The notes below the pieces were generated by a model. It saw only the letters and a program-made list of their open reading frames with translations, searched no databases and was not told where the DNA came from. DNA of 64,000 nt, taken from JBFAPK01 sp040676675. Its GTDB lineage: Bacteria > Actinomycetota > Actinomycetes > Mycobacteriales > Micromonosporaceae. The translations under genes and the position numbers were made by a program. Positions within the stretch are counted from its first letter, which is position 1. Every line of letters begins with the position of its first letter. Positions 55,282 through 62,950 of the stretch are shown one piece after another. The stretch is from positions 1 to 64,000 of the forward strand of contig NZ_JBFAPK010000010.1 of the NCBI RefSeq assembly GCF_040676675.1. The letters run 5' to 3'.

Positions 55282-56200
55282 CGCAGCCACCACCGCAGCC
55301 GCCGCCACCGCAGCCACCACCACCGCCGCCGCACGAGCTGCCGGCGCCGCAGCCGCCGCCGCTGGAACCGCCGCCGGAGCCGCCGGCCGCAACGGAACCG
55401 TAGACCATGCCGGTCGGCACCTCGGCCTCCTCCGCGAAGGCCGGGTCGAAGGCCCAGAGCACGGCACCGCCGAAGAGCGCGACGCCCATGGCGGCGGCCA
55501 CCGGACCGTACGTCTGGTAGGCCGGGTTGACGGCGGGGGAGAGGTGCGGGTTCCGGTTGCGCAGGGTCCGGATCGCGGCGCGGGCCGCCCGGGTGTGTCG
55601 CGGCACCACCGCGAACAGGACCACGGCGAGCACCGAGTTGAGGATGATCAGGAAAATGAGGCCGACGACCGGCTTGTCGTTGGCGAGCCCGGCCGCGAGC
55701 CGCAGCAGCCCGAGCCCGTCGAGCGCGAACATGAGCAGCGGCAGGTACCGCGCCTGCCGGCGGTGTGCGGCGGTGGGGACGAGCCGGGCCCGCTCCAGCC
55801 CTTCGCGCAGCCGGGTGAGGGCGGCGGCCACCGACGGTTCCGAGGCCAGGGCGCCGGGCCGGACGCCGTTCCCGGCGGCGCCGTAGACCGCCCGGTCCAG
55901 CGGCGTCCCGTCCTCGGGGAGCGTTCCGGAGACGGCCAGGGTGCGGTCCGGGGAGACGGTCACGGCCCCGGCGCCGCGCAGCCCGCCGAGCGAGGTGTAG
56001 AGGGCCAGTCGCTCGCCGCCGTTGAGGTAGGCGACCTGTTGCGGACCCAGCTCCTCCGGCCGGCGCGAGCGGCCGGCGAAGAGGTACGCGCGGTGCGCCA
56101 CCGCGGCCAGCAGCAGTACGCAGACGGCCGCGAAATAGAAGGCGAGGAAGGCGGGCCCCGAGATGCCCCAGGTGTCGTCCGCTGCCGCGATCACCATCAT
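55274..56200 (-). CDS. Membrane protein with Gly/Cys-rich C-terminal tail (TIGR04222-like)
   Basis: The 308-residue protein has an N-terminal membrane helix (about residues 17-40), a conserved soluble region (PEELGPQQVAYLNGGERLAL), two or three further hydrophobic segments (around 150-200 and 238-256), and a C-terminal tail of about 34 residues that is almost only Gly, Ser and Cys, with five cysteines in GGGC-type units. It resembles the actinobacterial TIGR04222 membrane proteins. The ATG at 56200 follows GGAG by 6 bases. Coupling to a DUF692 oxidase suggests that the tail is a post-translationally modified substrate. Confidence 0.85.
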   Translation of the reverse strand: MMVIAAADDTWGISGPAFLAFYFAAVCVLLLAAVAHRAYLFAGRSRRPEELGPQQVAYLNGGERLALYTSLGGLRGAGAVTVSPDRTLAVSGTLPEDGTPLDRAVYGAAGNGVRPGALASEPSVAAALTRLREGLERARLVPTAAHRRQARYLPLLMFALDGLGLLRLAAGLANDKPVVGLIFLIILNSVLAVVLFAVVPRHTRAARAAIRTLRNRNPHLSPAVNPAYQTYGPVAAAMGVALFGGAVLWAFDPAFAEEAEVPTGMVYGSVAAGGSGGGSSGGGCGAGSSCGGGGGGCGGGGCGGGCGG

Positions 56201-56355
56201 GGTTGGCTCCTGTCCACAGCACCGATGCGGGCGGACCTCATTGTGGGACAGCGACGCCAGTCACCGCCGCCCCGCCGCAAGCGGCGGCCGTCGGCGGCGA
56301 CGGTCGGTTCGGGCCGTCAGCGGCGGTGGTCGGCCCGCGCCGTCAGGGGCGCCGG

Positions 56356-56940
56356 TCAGCGCTTGGCGGCGGGGCGGCGTACCGCCTCCTCGACCAGGTC
56401 GAGCACCGGACCGAGGTCGCCCGCCGGGCGGCCCATCGCCAGGTGCAGCACGAGGCCGTCGTAGGCCAGCTCCAGGAACTGGGCGAGCACGTCGATCGGT
56501 ACGTCGTCGCGGAGCACCCCGGCGTCGCGCTGGCGGATCAGGCGTTCCCGGGTCGCCTCGGCGATGGCGGCCGAGCGTTGGGCCCACCGCTGGGCGAAGG
56601 CGGGATCGGTGCGCAGCCGCCGAGAGACCTCGAGCTGGCTGCCGAGCCAGCCGGCGGTGTCCGGCGACATCGCCCGGTCGAGCAGGTCCCGCATCACCTG
56701 GACCAGGCCGTTGCGGGCGACGGTCTCGACCATCGCCACGGCGTCGTCCTCGGCGACGGCGAGGAAGAGCGAGTCCTTGTCGCGGAAGTGGTGGAAGATG
56801 GCGCCCCGGGAGAGCCCGGTCGCCTGCTCCAGCCGCCGCACCGTGGCACCCTCGTAGCCGTGGCGGGCGAAGCAGGCCCGCGCCGCGCCGAGGATCTCCT
56901 GTCGGCGGGCTTCGAGCTGGTCCTGGCTTACTCTGGGCAC
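56356..56940 (-). CDS. TetR-family regulator, AcnR-like
   Basis: The 194-residue protein opens MPRVSQDQLEARRQEILGAARACFARHGYEGATVRRLEQATGLSRGAIFHHFRDKD-type TetR HTH sequence, close to the aconitase regulator AcnR of other actinobacteria as I recall it. acn is not in the window, so the assignment rests on N-terminal resemblance alone. It is divergent from the nitrilase gene and upstream of the Cys-tail membrane protein on the same strand, 155 bases away. Confidence 0.82.
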   Translation of the reverse strand: MPRVSQDQLEARRQEILGAARACFARHGYEGATVRRLEQATGLSRGAIFHHFRDKDSLFLAVAEDDAVAMVETVARNGLVQVMRDLLDRAMSPDTAGWLGSQLEVSRRLRTDPAFAQRWAQRSAAIAEATRERLIRQRDAGVLRDDVPIDVLAQFLELAYDGLVLHLAMGRPAGDLGPVLDLVEEAVRRPAAKR

Positions 56941-57031
56941 TGATCAATCGTCCCAGGTACGGCCACGAGCTGCAAACCGTACGTACGGCTTGGTTCCGCA
57001 CCGACCCGGCGGCCCGGTTTAGGATCACCCG

Positions 57032-57901
57032 GTGACGCAGCCCCCCGCCACCGCCCCGGACTCCCCGCTCACCGTCGCCGCCGTACAGGCCCGGCCGGTC
57101 CCCGGGGACGTCGCCGGTAACGCGGCCACCGGCGCCGGACTCGTCGGCCGGGCGACCGCCGCCGGCGCCACCCTCGTCGTGCTGCCGGAGCTGTTCCTCT
57201 CCGCGTACCACCCGCCGGCCCTGCGGGCCGATCCGGCCGGTACCGCCGTGGCCGCCGACGAGGCCGGCCGGGTCGACGACGCGCGGCTGGACCCGCTGCG
57301 CGCCGTCGCCCGCGAGCAGCGCGCCGTCGTGGTGCTCGGTGCGGCGGTACGCCATGCCGACGGCCGCCTGGCGTGCGGCGCGCTCGTGGTCGGGCGCACC
57401 GGCGAGGTGACCGCCGCCTACGACAAGCAGCACCTCTGGGGCCCGGACGAGAACGAGCTGTTCACGCCGGGCCGGCAGGGCGGCACGCTGGTGCTGGACG
57501 GCTGGCGGCTCGGCCTGGGCGTCTGCTACGACGGCTGCTTTCCGGAGCACGGGCGCGCCGCCGCCGTGGACGGGGCGCACGCGTACCTCTGCCCGAGCGG
57601 CTACCTGGCGGGCTCGGAGCACCGCCGCGACCTCTACTACCGCGCCCGTGCCCTGGACAACACCATGTACGTCGTCTTCGCCAACTCCGTCGACGGCGCG
57701 GACCCGTGGCGGTTCAACGGCGGCGCGGCGATCTGGGACCCGGAGGGTCGGACGCTGGAGCAGGCGCCCGACACCGGTACGGCCGTGGTGACGGCGGTGC
57801 TCGACCCGGCCGAGTTGACCCGGGTCCGCTCCGCGCACAGCATGCTCGCCGACCGGCGGGCCGACCAGGGCGGGCGGCGGTACGTGTCGGTGGCCGGGTA
57901 G
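57032..57901 (+). CDS. Carbon-nitrogen hydrolase (nitrilase superfamily)
   Basis: The 289-residue protein has the nitrilase Glu-Lys-Cys triad: Glu53 in LPELFLSAY, Lys132 in YDKQHLW, and Cys165 in GVCYDGCFPE. It should hydrolyse an amide or nitrile in the cytoplasm. The GTG at 57032 lies 6 bases after TAGGAT, a likely -10 box, so the message is probably leaderless. The last codons are part of a 34-base direct duplication that continues past the stop. Confidence 0.88.
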   Translation: MTQPPATAPDSPLTVAAVQARPVPGDVAGNAATGAGLVGRATAAGATLVVLPELFLSAYHPPALRADPAGTAVAADEAGRVDDARLDPLRAVAREQRAVVVLGAAVRHADGRLACGALVVGRTGEVTAAYDKQHLWGPDENELFTPGRQGGTLVLDGWRLGLGVCYDGCFPEHGRAAAVDGAHAYLCPSGYLAGSEHRRDLYYRARALDNTMYVVFANSVDGADPWRFNGGAAIWDPEGRTLEQAPDTGTAVVTAVLDPAELTRVRSAHSMLADRRADQGGRRYVSVAG

Positions 57902-57947
57902 CCGCGGGCGGCGGTACGTGTCGGTGGTGGGGTGGCCACGGGCGGCG
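57871..57947. repeat. 34-bp tandem duplication at the nitrilase gene end
   Basis: CGGGCGGCGGTACGTGTCGG begins at 57871 (in the gene) and again at 57905 (after the stop), with a partial third unit at 57939. The period is 34 bases. It marks the border between the nitrilase gene and the lower-GC leader of the following cluster. Confidence 0.75.
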
Positions 57948-58151
57948 ATGGTGAACGACGCGTGAAATGTGACGGCCGCCAAGCGCGTCCGTGACAGCGC
58001 CCGGGAAGCTCGCTATTATTGCGATCGATGTTGTCGATAACGGGAACCACACCGTTTCGGCGAATATTAATCGGGATCGGCCGACCACGTCTCATTGTTT
58101 CATTTATGAACGATGGGGCGGCGTCGGCCGTTACGCGGGGAGGCGCGTTCG

Positions 58152-58784
58152 ATGGCGGAAACTCCGGAAAAGTGGGAAGCGCCGGCTCGGGGGCAGAAGA
58201 TACTTCTCCTGCTCTCCACGGACGCCGACACGGTGGAATGGTGCCGGATCGCGGAGGCCTACACCAAAACCCTCTTCTCCGACGTCCAGGCCGTCTACTG
58301 GGAGGTCGGGACCCCGTTCCCGGACGAGGTCGAGCAGTGGGAGGGTGACTGGATCCTCTCCTTCCGGGGCGACCTCATCGTGCCCGAACGGGTCTACTCC
58401 CGGGCCCGCAAGGGCGCGATCAACATCCACCCCTCCCCGCCCTGGTTCCGGGGCCTGGGCGGCCAGTACTACGCCATCTACGAGCGGCACGAGCGGTACG
58501 GCTCGACCTGCCACCACATGGCGAAGTCGGTCGACTCCGGCGACATCATCGACGTCCGGTACTTCCCCATCGCGCCGGGCGAGACCGTCACCTCGCTGCG
58601 CCACCACGTCGGGGCGGTCTCGCTCGTGCAGTACCTCGACCTCGTGGCGAACTACATCGCGCTGGACAAGCCGCTGCCCAAATCGGACGAGCAGTGGGGC
58701 GACAGGCTCTACACCTCCGCGCAACTGCGCACCTGGCTGGCCGAGAAGCGGGTCAGCGATCCGGAAAACAACTGCTTCAAATGA
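58152..58784 (+). CDS. Formyltransferase-family enzyme
   Basis: The 210-residue protein has the formyltransferase catalytic set: Asn91 and His93 in INIHPSPPWFRGLGGQYY and Asp131 in VDSGDIID. It resembles the catalytic half of Fmt/ArnA/sugar-nucleotide formyltransferases and lacks the Fmt C-terminal tRNA domain. It would pass a formyl group from 10-formyl-tetrahydrofolate to an amine. The ATG at 58152 follows lower-GC sequence with several AT-rich patches (58010-58110), unlike the rest of the window and consistent with a cluster boundary. Its stop overlaps the LysE-type gene as ATGA. Confidence 0.8.
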   Translation: MAETPEKWEAPARGQKILLLLSTDADTVEWCRIAEAYTKTLFSDVQAVYWEVGTPFPDEVEQWEGDWILSFRGDLIVPERVYSRARKGAINIHPSPPWFRGLGGQYYAIYERHERYGSTCHHMAKSVDSGDIIDVRYFPIAPGETVTSLRHHVGAVSLVQYLDLVANYIALDKPLPKSDEQWGDRLYTSAQLRTWLAEKRVSDPENNCFK

Positions 58785-59407
58785 CGGCATCGGGTGAATA
58801 TGTGATCTTCGCGGCGAGTTTCGCGGCCTCGGCGGCGTCGCCGGGGCCGGAAATCGCCGCGATTCTCGGAAGGTCGCTGTCGAAAGGGCTGCGTGGCTGC
58901 GCGCCGCTCACCGTCGGCATCATCGTCGGAAAACTGACGATGCTGACCGCGGCCATCGTCGGGATCGCGGCCCTCGTCGCCACGCTCGGTCCGATTTTCA
59001 CCGTGGTGCAGTACGTCGGCGCCGCGTACCTGCTCTATCTCGGAATACGGAAGTGGCGGCGCGCGAAGAACGCCGCGGCGGAGGGCGCCGTACCCGAGCG
59101 GGGCGGCGTCGGGACACAGATGGCCCTCGGGCTGGGGCTGACCCTGTCGAACCCCATCGCGATCGCGTTCTACCTCGCGCTGCTGCCCGGGGTCGTGGAC
59201 GTCGCGCGCATCACCGTCGGCACGTACCTGATCCTGGTCGCCATCATCGTCGCGGTCATGCTCGTCACCGTGACCGTGTACGGCGTGATCGCCGAGGTCG
59301 CCCGCCGGATCTTCACGGGGAGCCGGGCCAAGGTCTGGATGGACCGGCTCTCCGGTTCGATGTTCGTCGCCGCCGGGCTCTGGGTGGCGCTGCGCCCGCT
59401 GCTGTGA
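58781..59407 (+). CDS. LysE-family amino-acid exporter
   Basis: The 208-residue protein has about six membrane helices and the LysE/RhtB N-terminal pattern FAASFAASAASPGPEIAAILGRSLSKGLRGCAPLTVGIIVG, with a second conserved block LGLTLSNPIAIAFYLALLPG. These exporters release amino acids or analogues. Coupling to the formyltransferase suggests that it exports the product, or an amino-acid-like intermediate, of this cluster. Confidence 0.88.
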   Translation: MTASGEYVIFAASFAASAASPGPEIAAILGRSLSKGLRGCAPLTVGIIVGKLTMLTAAIVGIAALVATLGPIFTVVQYVGAAYLLYLGIRKWRRAKNAAAEGAVPERGGVGTQMALGLGLTLSNPIAIAFYLALLPGVVDVARITVGTYLILVAIIVAVMLVTVTVYGVIAEVARRIFTGSRAKVWMDRLSGSMFVAAGLWVALRPLL

Positions 59408-59409
59408 GC

Positions 59410-59481
59410 GAGCCCGGCCGGGCGCACGTCCGGCCGGGCTTCGGATTCGAGCCCGGCCGGCGGATGCGTCCGGCCGGGCTC
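59410..59481. terminator. Tandem hairpin terminators between convergent genes
   Basis: Two hairpins with the same arms, GAGCCCGGCCGG and its complement, lie at 59410-59440 and 59449-59481 (the second a perfect 12-bp stem). They separate the convergent LysE and aminotransferase genes; the second reaches into the aminotransferase stop. Confidence 0.75.
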
Positions 59482-60814
59482 AGGCCCGTACGGAGGCCGG
59501 GAGGCAGGCGCGGACCACGTCGGCGAACCGGTCCACCATCTCGGCGATCTCCGACTCGGTGGCGATGAACGGCGGGGCGAACAGGACGTGGTTGCCCACC
59601 ACCCCGTCCACCGTGCCCGAACCCGGGTAGATCAGCAGCCCGCGCCGCAGCGCCTCCCGCTTCAACGCGGCGGTGAGCTGGTCGCCGCCGGTGCTCGGCG
59701 CTCGCGTAGCCCGGTCGGTCACGAACTCCACGCCGACGAAGAGCCCCCGCCCCCGGATGTCGCCGACGACCTCCTCGCCGGCCAGCGCGGCGGCCAACTC
59801 CTCGCGGAGCTGCGCCCCCCGGGCCAGCACGTTGCCCAGCAGGTCGTCGTCGACGATGGTGCGCTGCACCTCCAGCGCTACGGCGCAGGCGAACGGGTGG
59901 TTGACGTGGGTCTGCCCGTTGCGCAGCACCCCGGAACCCCGTTCGAGCGCCGCGTGGATCTCATCCGAGACCACGATCGCCGAGATCGGCTGGTAACCGG
60001 CCGCCAGCCCCTTGCCGACCGCCACGATGTCCGGGACGATGCCGTCCTCCAGGTAGGCGTACGGCAGCCCGGTGCGGCCCATGCCCGCCATCACCTCGTC
60101 GAGGATCAGCAGTACGCCGTACCGGTCGCACACCTGTCTGACCTTGCGGAAGTAGCCCGGCACCGGCGGGACCGCCCCGCTGGTCGAGCCGACCACCGTC
60201 TCGGCGAGGAAGCCCGCGACGTTCTCCTTGCCGAGCAGCAGGATCCGTTCCTCCAACTCGGTGGCGAGCCGGTCGGCGTACTGCTCGGCGGACTCGTCGT
60301 CCCGCTGGTCCCGGTACGCGTAGCAGGGCGCGACGAACTCGGCCGGACCGAGCATCGGCTCGAAGATCGAGCGGCGCTGGGCGTTGCCGGAGACGGCCAG
60401 CGTGCCGAGGGTGCTGCCGTGGTAGTTCTGCCGCCGGGCGATGAAGGTCGATCGGCTGCCCTCGCCGCGTTCCCAGTGGTACTGGTACGCCACCTTGAGC
60501 GCCAGCTCGATCGCCTCGGAACCGCCCGAGAGGAACTGCGCCTTGCCCGCCCCGCCGTACGAGGCGACCAGCGTGTCCGCGAGCTCCTCGGCCGCGGCGG
60601 TGGTGTAGCTGCCCGCGTGCGCCCAGGCGAGCTGGCGTGCGTACCGCTCCATCGCCGCCACGATCCGGGGGTGGCAGTGGCCGAGGCTGGAGACGGCGAC
60701 CCCGCCGCAGGTGTCCAGGTACCGGTTGCCGTCCTCGTCGATCAGCCAGACCCCTTCCCCGCCGGCCGCCCGGATCGGGTTCCTGCCGATGTTCTTGTAG
60801 ATCACGTTGGACAT
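59480..60814 (-). CDS. Class III PLP-dependent aminotransferase
   Basis: The 444-residue fold-type I enzyme has GGVAVSSLGHCHPRI, SGGSEAIELALK, the cofactor aspartate in LLILDEVMAGMGRTG, and the PLP lysine in VAVGKGLAAGYQP near residue 272. Class III members use omega-amino acids, diamines or amino ketones. It lies at the 3' end of a minus-strand run with the SxtJ-like, carbamoyltransferase and diiron-enzyme genes. The substrate is unknown. Confidence 0.88.
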   Translation of the reverse strand: MSNVIYKNIGRNPIRAAGGEGVWLIDEDGNRYLDTCGGVAVSSLGHCHPRIVAAMERYARQLAWAHAGSYTTAAAEELADTLVASYGGAGKAQFLSGGSEAIELALKVAYQYHWERGEGSRSTFIARRQNYHGSTLGTLAVSGNAQRRSIFEPMLGPAEFVAPCYAYRDQRDDESAEQYADRLATELEERILLLGKENVAGFLAETVVGSTSGAVPPVPGYFRKVRQVCDRYGVLLILDEVMAGMGRTGLPYAYLEDGIVPDIVAVGKGLAAGYQPISAIVVSDEIHAALERGSGVLRNGQTHVNHPFACAVALEVQRTIVDDDLLGNVLARGAQLREELAAALAGEEVVGDIRGRGLFVGVEFVTDRATRAPSTGGDQLTAALKREALRRGLLIYPGSGTVDGVVGNHVLFAPPFIATESEIAEMVDRFADVVRACLPASVRA

Positions 60815-60876
60815 GCGGACCTCTTTCGTCGTCGGTCAGGCTGGTCGGTGGCGCGGCGGGGCCGGCCACGCCCCGG

Positions 60877-61041
60877 TCAGGCCGGTCGATGGCCGCCGCG
60901 CGGGCCGGGTACGGCACCCAGGTCCCAGGCGGAGGCGGAGCGGTGGAACCGCCGGCCGAACCGGGACGACCCGGTCAGCCGCCGGAACCAGGAGACGGGC
61001 ACCAGTACGGTGACGAACAGCAGTGCTGCGAGCAGCCTCAT
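60877..61041 (-). CDS. SxtJ-like small membrane peptide (54 aa)
   Basis: A 54-residue frame starts at ATG 61041 with a GAGGGAGAG Shine-Dalgarno about 7 bases upstream, in the gap between the carbamoyltransferase and aminotransferase genes. The product MRLLAALLFVTVLVPVSWFR is followed by RLTGSSRFGRRFHRSASAWD: one hydrophobic helix, then a basic WFRRLTG motif. SxtJ-type and other small membrane proteins beside natural-product carbamoyltransferases carry a similar helix plus W-x-x-R-L-x-G block. The similarity is by eye, so the name is tentative. Confidence 0.65.
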   Translation of the reverse strand: MRLLAALLFVTVLVPVSWFRRLTGSSRFGRRFHRSASAWDLGAVPGPRGGHRPA

Positions 61042-61114
61042 CGGACGCTCTCCCTCGAAGTGGTGGTCGCGGTACGTCGGGCGGCGGGCGGCCGCCGGGG
61101 CCGGTACGCGTCGC

Positions 61115-62950
61115 TCAGTCGAGCGGGATCTGCTCCCGCCAGTCGACGGCCTCGGCGTACTCGGGCTGGTCCTCCTTGCGCAGCACGAACGAGCCGAGTA
61201 CCAGGACGTCCATGCCGGTGCGCATGAAGCAGCGGTACGCCTCCTCGGGTGTGCGCACGATCGGCTCGCCCCGGACGTTGAAGGACGTGTTGACCAGCAC
61301 CGGGCAGCCCGTCCTGGCCTTGAAGCTGCGCAGCAGGCGCGCGAAGGCGGGATTGTCGTCCTCGGTCACGGTCTGCACCCGGGCCGACAGGTCGACGTGG
61401 GTGATCGCCGGAAGCTCCGAACGTACCTCGTTGATGCTGCCCAGGCCGGTGTTCGGCCCGCCGTGGCGGATCCCCTCGGCCCGGATGTGCTCGGCGACCT
61501 CCGAGACCACCAGCATGTACGGGCTCTGCGCGCCGAGGTCGAAGTAGTCGCCCGCGTCCTCGGCGAGCACGGCGGGCGCGAAGGGGCGGAAGGACTCGCG
61601 GAATTTGATCTTGAGGTTCATCCGTTTCTGCATCTCGGTGTCGCGCGGGTCGCCGAGGATCGAGCGCGCGCCGAGCGCCCGGGGACCGAACTCCATGCGT
61701 CCCTGGAACCAGCCGATGACCGCCCCGTCGGCCAGGTGCCGGCTCGTCTCGTCGAAGACCGCGTCCCCGTCGAAGCGCTTGAAGACGTACCCGTTCTCGA
61801 CGAGGAACGTCTCGATCTCCTCGTCCGGGTAGCTCGGCCCGAGCAGCGCCCCGCGCATGGCGTCCCGGCCGGTGGCCAGGTGCGGCCGGCCCGCGACGCG
61901 TACCGAGTGGTCGAGCGCGGCGCCGAGCGAGCAGCCGGCGTCGCCCGCCGCCGGCTGGATCCAGAGCGCGTCGACCAGGCCGGAACGGCTCAGCACGCCG
62001 TTGGCGACGCAGTTGAGCGCCACCCCGCCGGCGAGGCAGAGCCGCCGCTCGCCGGTGCCGCGTACGGCCGCCCGGGCCAACCCCAGCACCGCCTCCTCGG
62101 TGACCTTCTGCACCGAGGCGGCGAGGTCGCACTGGCGTTGGGTCAGCGGGGTCTCCGGGCGGCGGATCGGCCCGCCGAAGAGCTCCTCGAACGCCCGGCC
62201 CACCATCCGGCGGCCCTTGACGTACTCGAAGTAGCGCAGGTCGAGCGTGAACGAGCCGTCGTCCCGCAGGTTGACGAGCTTCTCCCGGATGAGGTCCGCG
62301 TAGACCGGCCGCCCGTAGGGGGCGAGCCCCATCAGCTTGTACTCCCCGGAGTCCACCTTGAAGCCGCAGTAATAGGTGAAGGCGGAGTAGAGCATGCCCA
62401 GCGAGTGCGGGTACGAGATCGAGTCGACCAACTCCAGCGAGCTGCCGCGGCCGTGCCAGATGGTGGTGGTCTGCCACTCGCCGACACCGTCGATGGTGAC
62501 CACGGCGGCGCTCTCGAAGGGCGAGGGGAAGAACGCCGACGCGGCGTGCGAGCGGTGGTGCCGCGACGCGGTCGCCGCCGGTGCCCGGCCGCGTCCGAGC
62601 GCGGCCAGCTCGTCGTCCACCCGGGTGAGCACGTCGCGCTTCCAGCGCAGCCACTCGGGCAGCACGGCCGAGAACGGGACGAGGCCGCCCGGTCCGGCGC
62701 TGGCGAAGGAGGAGAGGACCCGGCCGAACTTCAGCTTCGGGTCCTCGTAGTAGACCACGGCGTCGAGGTCGTCCAGCGCGATCCCGGCGGCGTCGAGGCA
62801 GTAGGCGACGGCCTGCCGGGGAAAGCCGGAGTCGTGCCGGATCCGGCTGAACCGCTCCTCCTGCGCGGCGGCGACGGGCGCCCCGTCGGCGACCAGCGCC
62901 GCCGCGCTGTCGTGGTAGTACGACGAGATTCCGAGCGTGTACGACGGCAT
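61115..62950 (-). CDS. Carbamoyltransferase (NodU/TobZ/CmcH family)
   Basis: The 611-residue protein has both domains of O-carbamoyltransferases. The N-terminal Kae1-like part shows ISSYYHDSAAALV near residue 8, RHHRSHAASAFF (metal histidines) and TIDGVGEWQTT, and the C-terminal YrdC-like part shows FGPRALGARSILGDPR, FRPFAPAVL and NTSFNVRGEPIV. It would make carbamoyl-adenylate from carbamoyl phosphate and ATP and transfer it to a hydroxyl or amine of a natural product. Its ATG overlaps the diiron-enzyme stop (TGATG). Confidence 0.93.
   Translation of the reverse strand: MPSYTLGISSYYHDSAAALVADGAPVAAAQEERFSRIRHDSGFPRQAVAYCLDAAGIALDDLDAVVYYEDPKLKFGRVLSSFASAGPGGLVPFSAVLPEWLRWKRDVLTRVDDELAALGRGRAPAATASRHHRSHAASAFFPSPFESAAVVTIDGVGEWQTTTIWHGRGSSLELVDSISYPHSLGMLYSAFTYYCGFKVDSGEYKLMGLAPYGRPVYADLIREKLVNLRDDGSFTLDLRYFEYVKGRRMVGRAFEELFGGPIRRPETPLTQRQCDLAASVQKVTEEAVLGLARAAVRGTGERRLCLAGGVALNCVANGVLSRSGLVDALWIQPAAGDAGCSLGAALDHSVRVAGRPHLATGRDAMRGALLGPSYPDEEIETFLVENGYVFKRFDGDAVFDETSRHLADGAVIGWFQGRMEFGPRALGARSILGDPRDTEMQKRMNLKIKFRESFRPFAPAVLAEDAGDYFDLGAQSPYMLVVSEVAEHIRAEGIRHGGPNTGLGSINEVRSELPAITHVDLSARVQTVTEDDNPAFARLLRSFKARTGCPVLVNTSFNVRGEPIVRTPEEAYRCFMRTGMDVLVLGSFVLRKEDQPEYAEAVDWREQIPLD

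Noticed and set aside
57991..58797. Plus-strand frame starting in the low-GC leader and running through the formyltransferase in another frame
   Set aside because: The first part looks protein-like, but it continues as Ser/Arg/Pro-rich shadow sequence over the formyltransferase gene, whose catalytic motifs fix the real frame.
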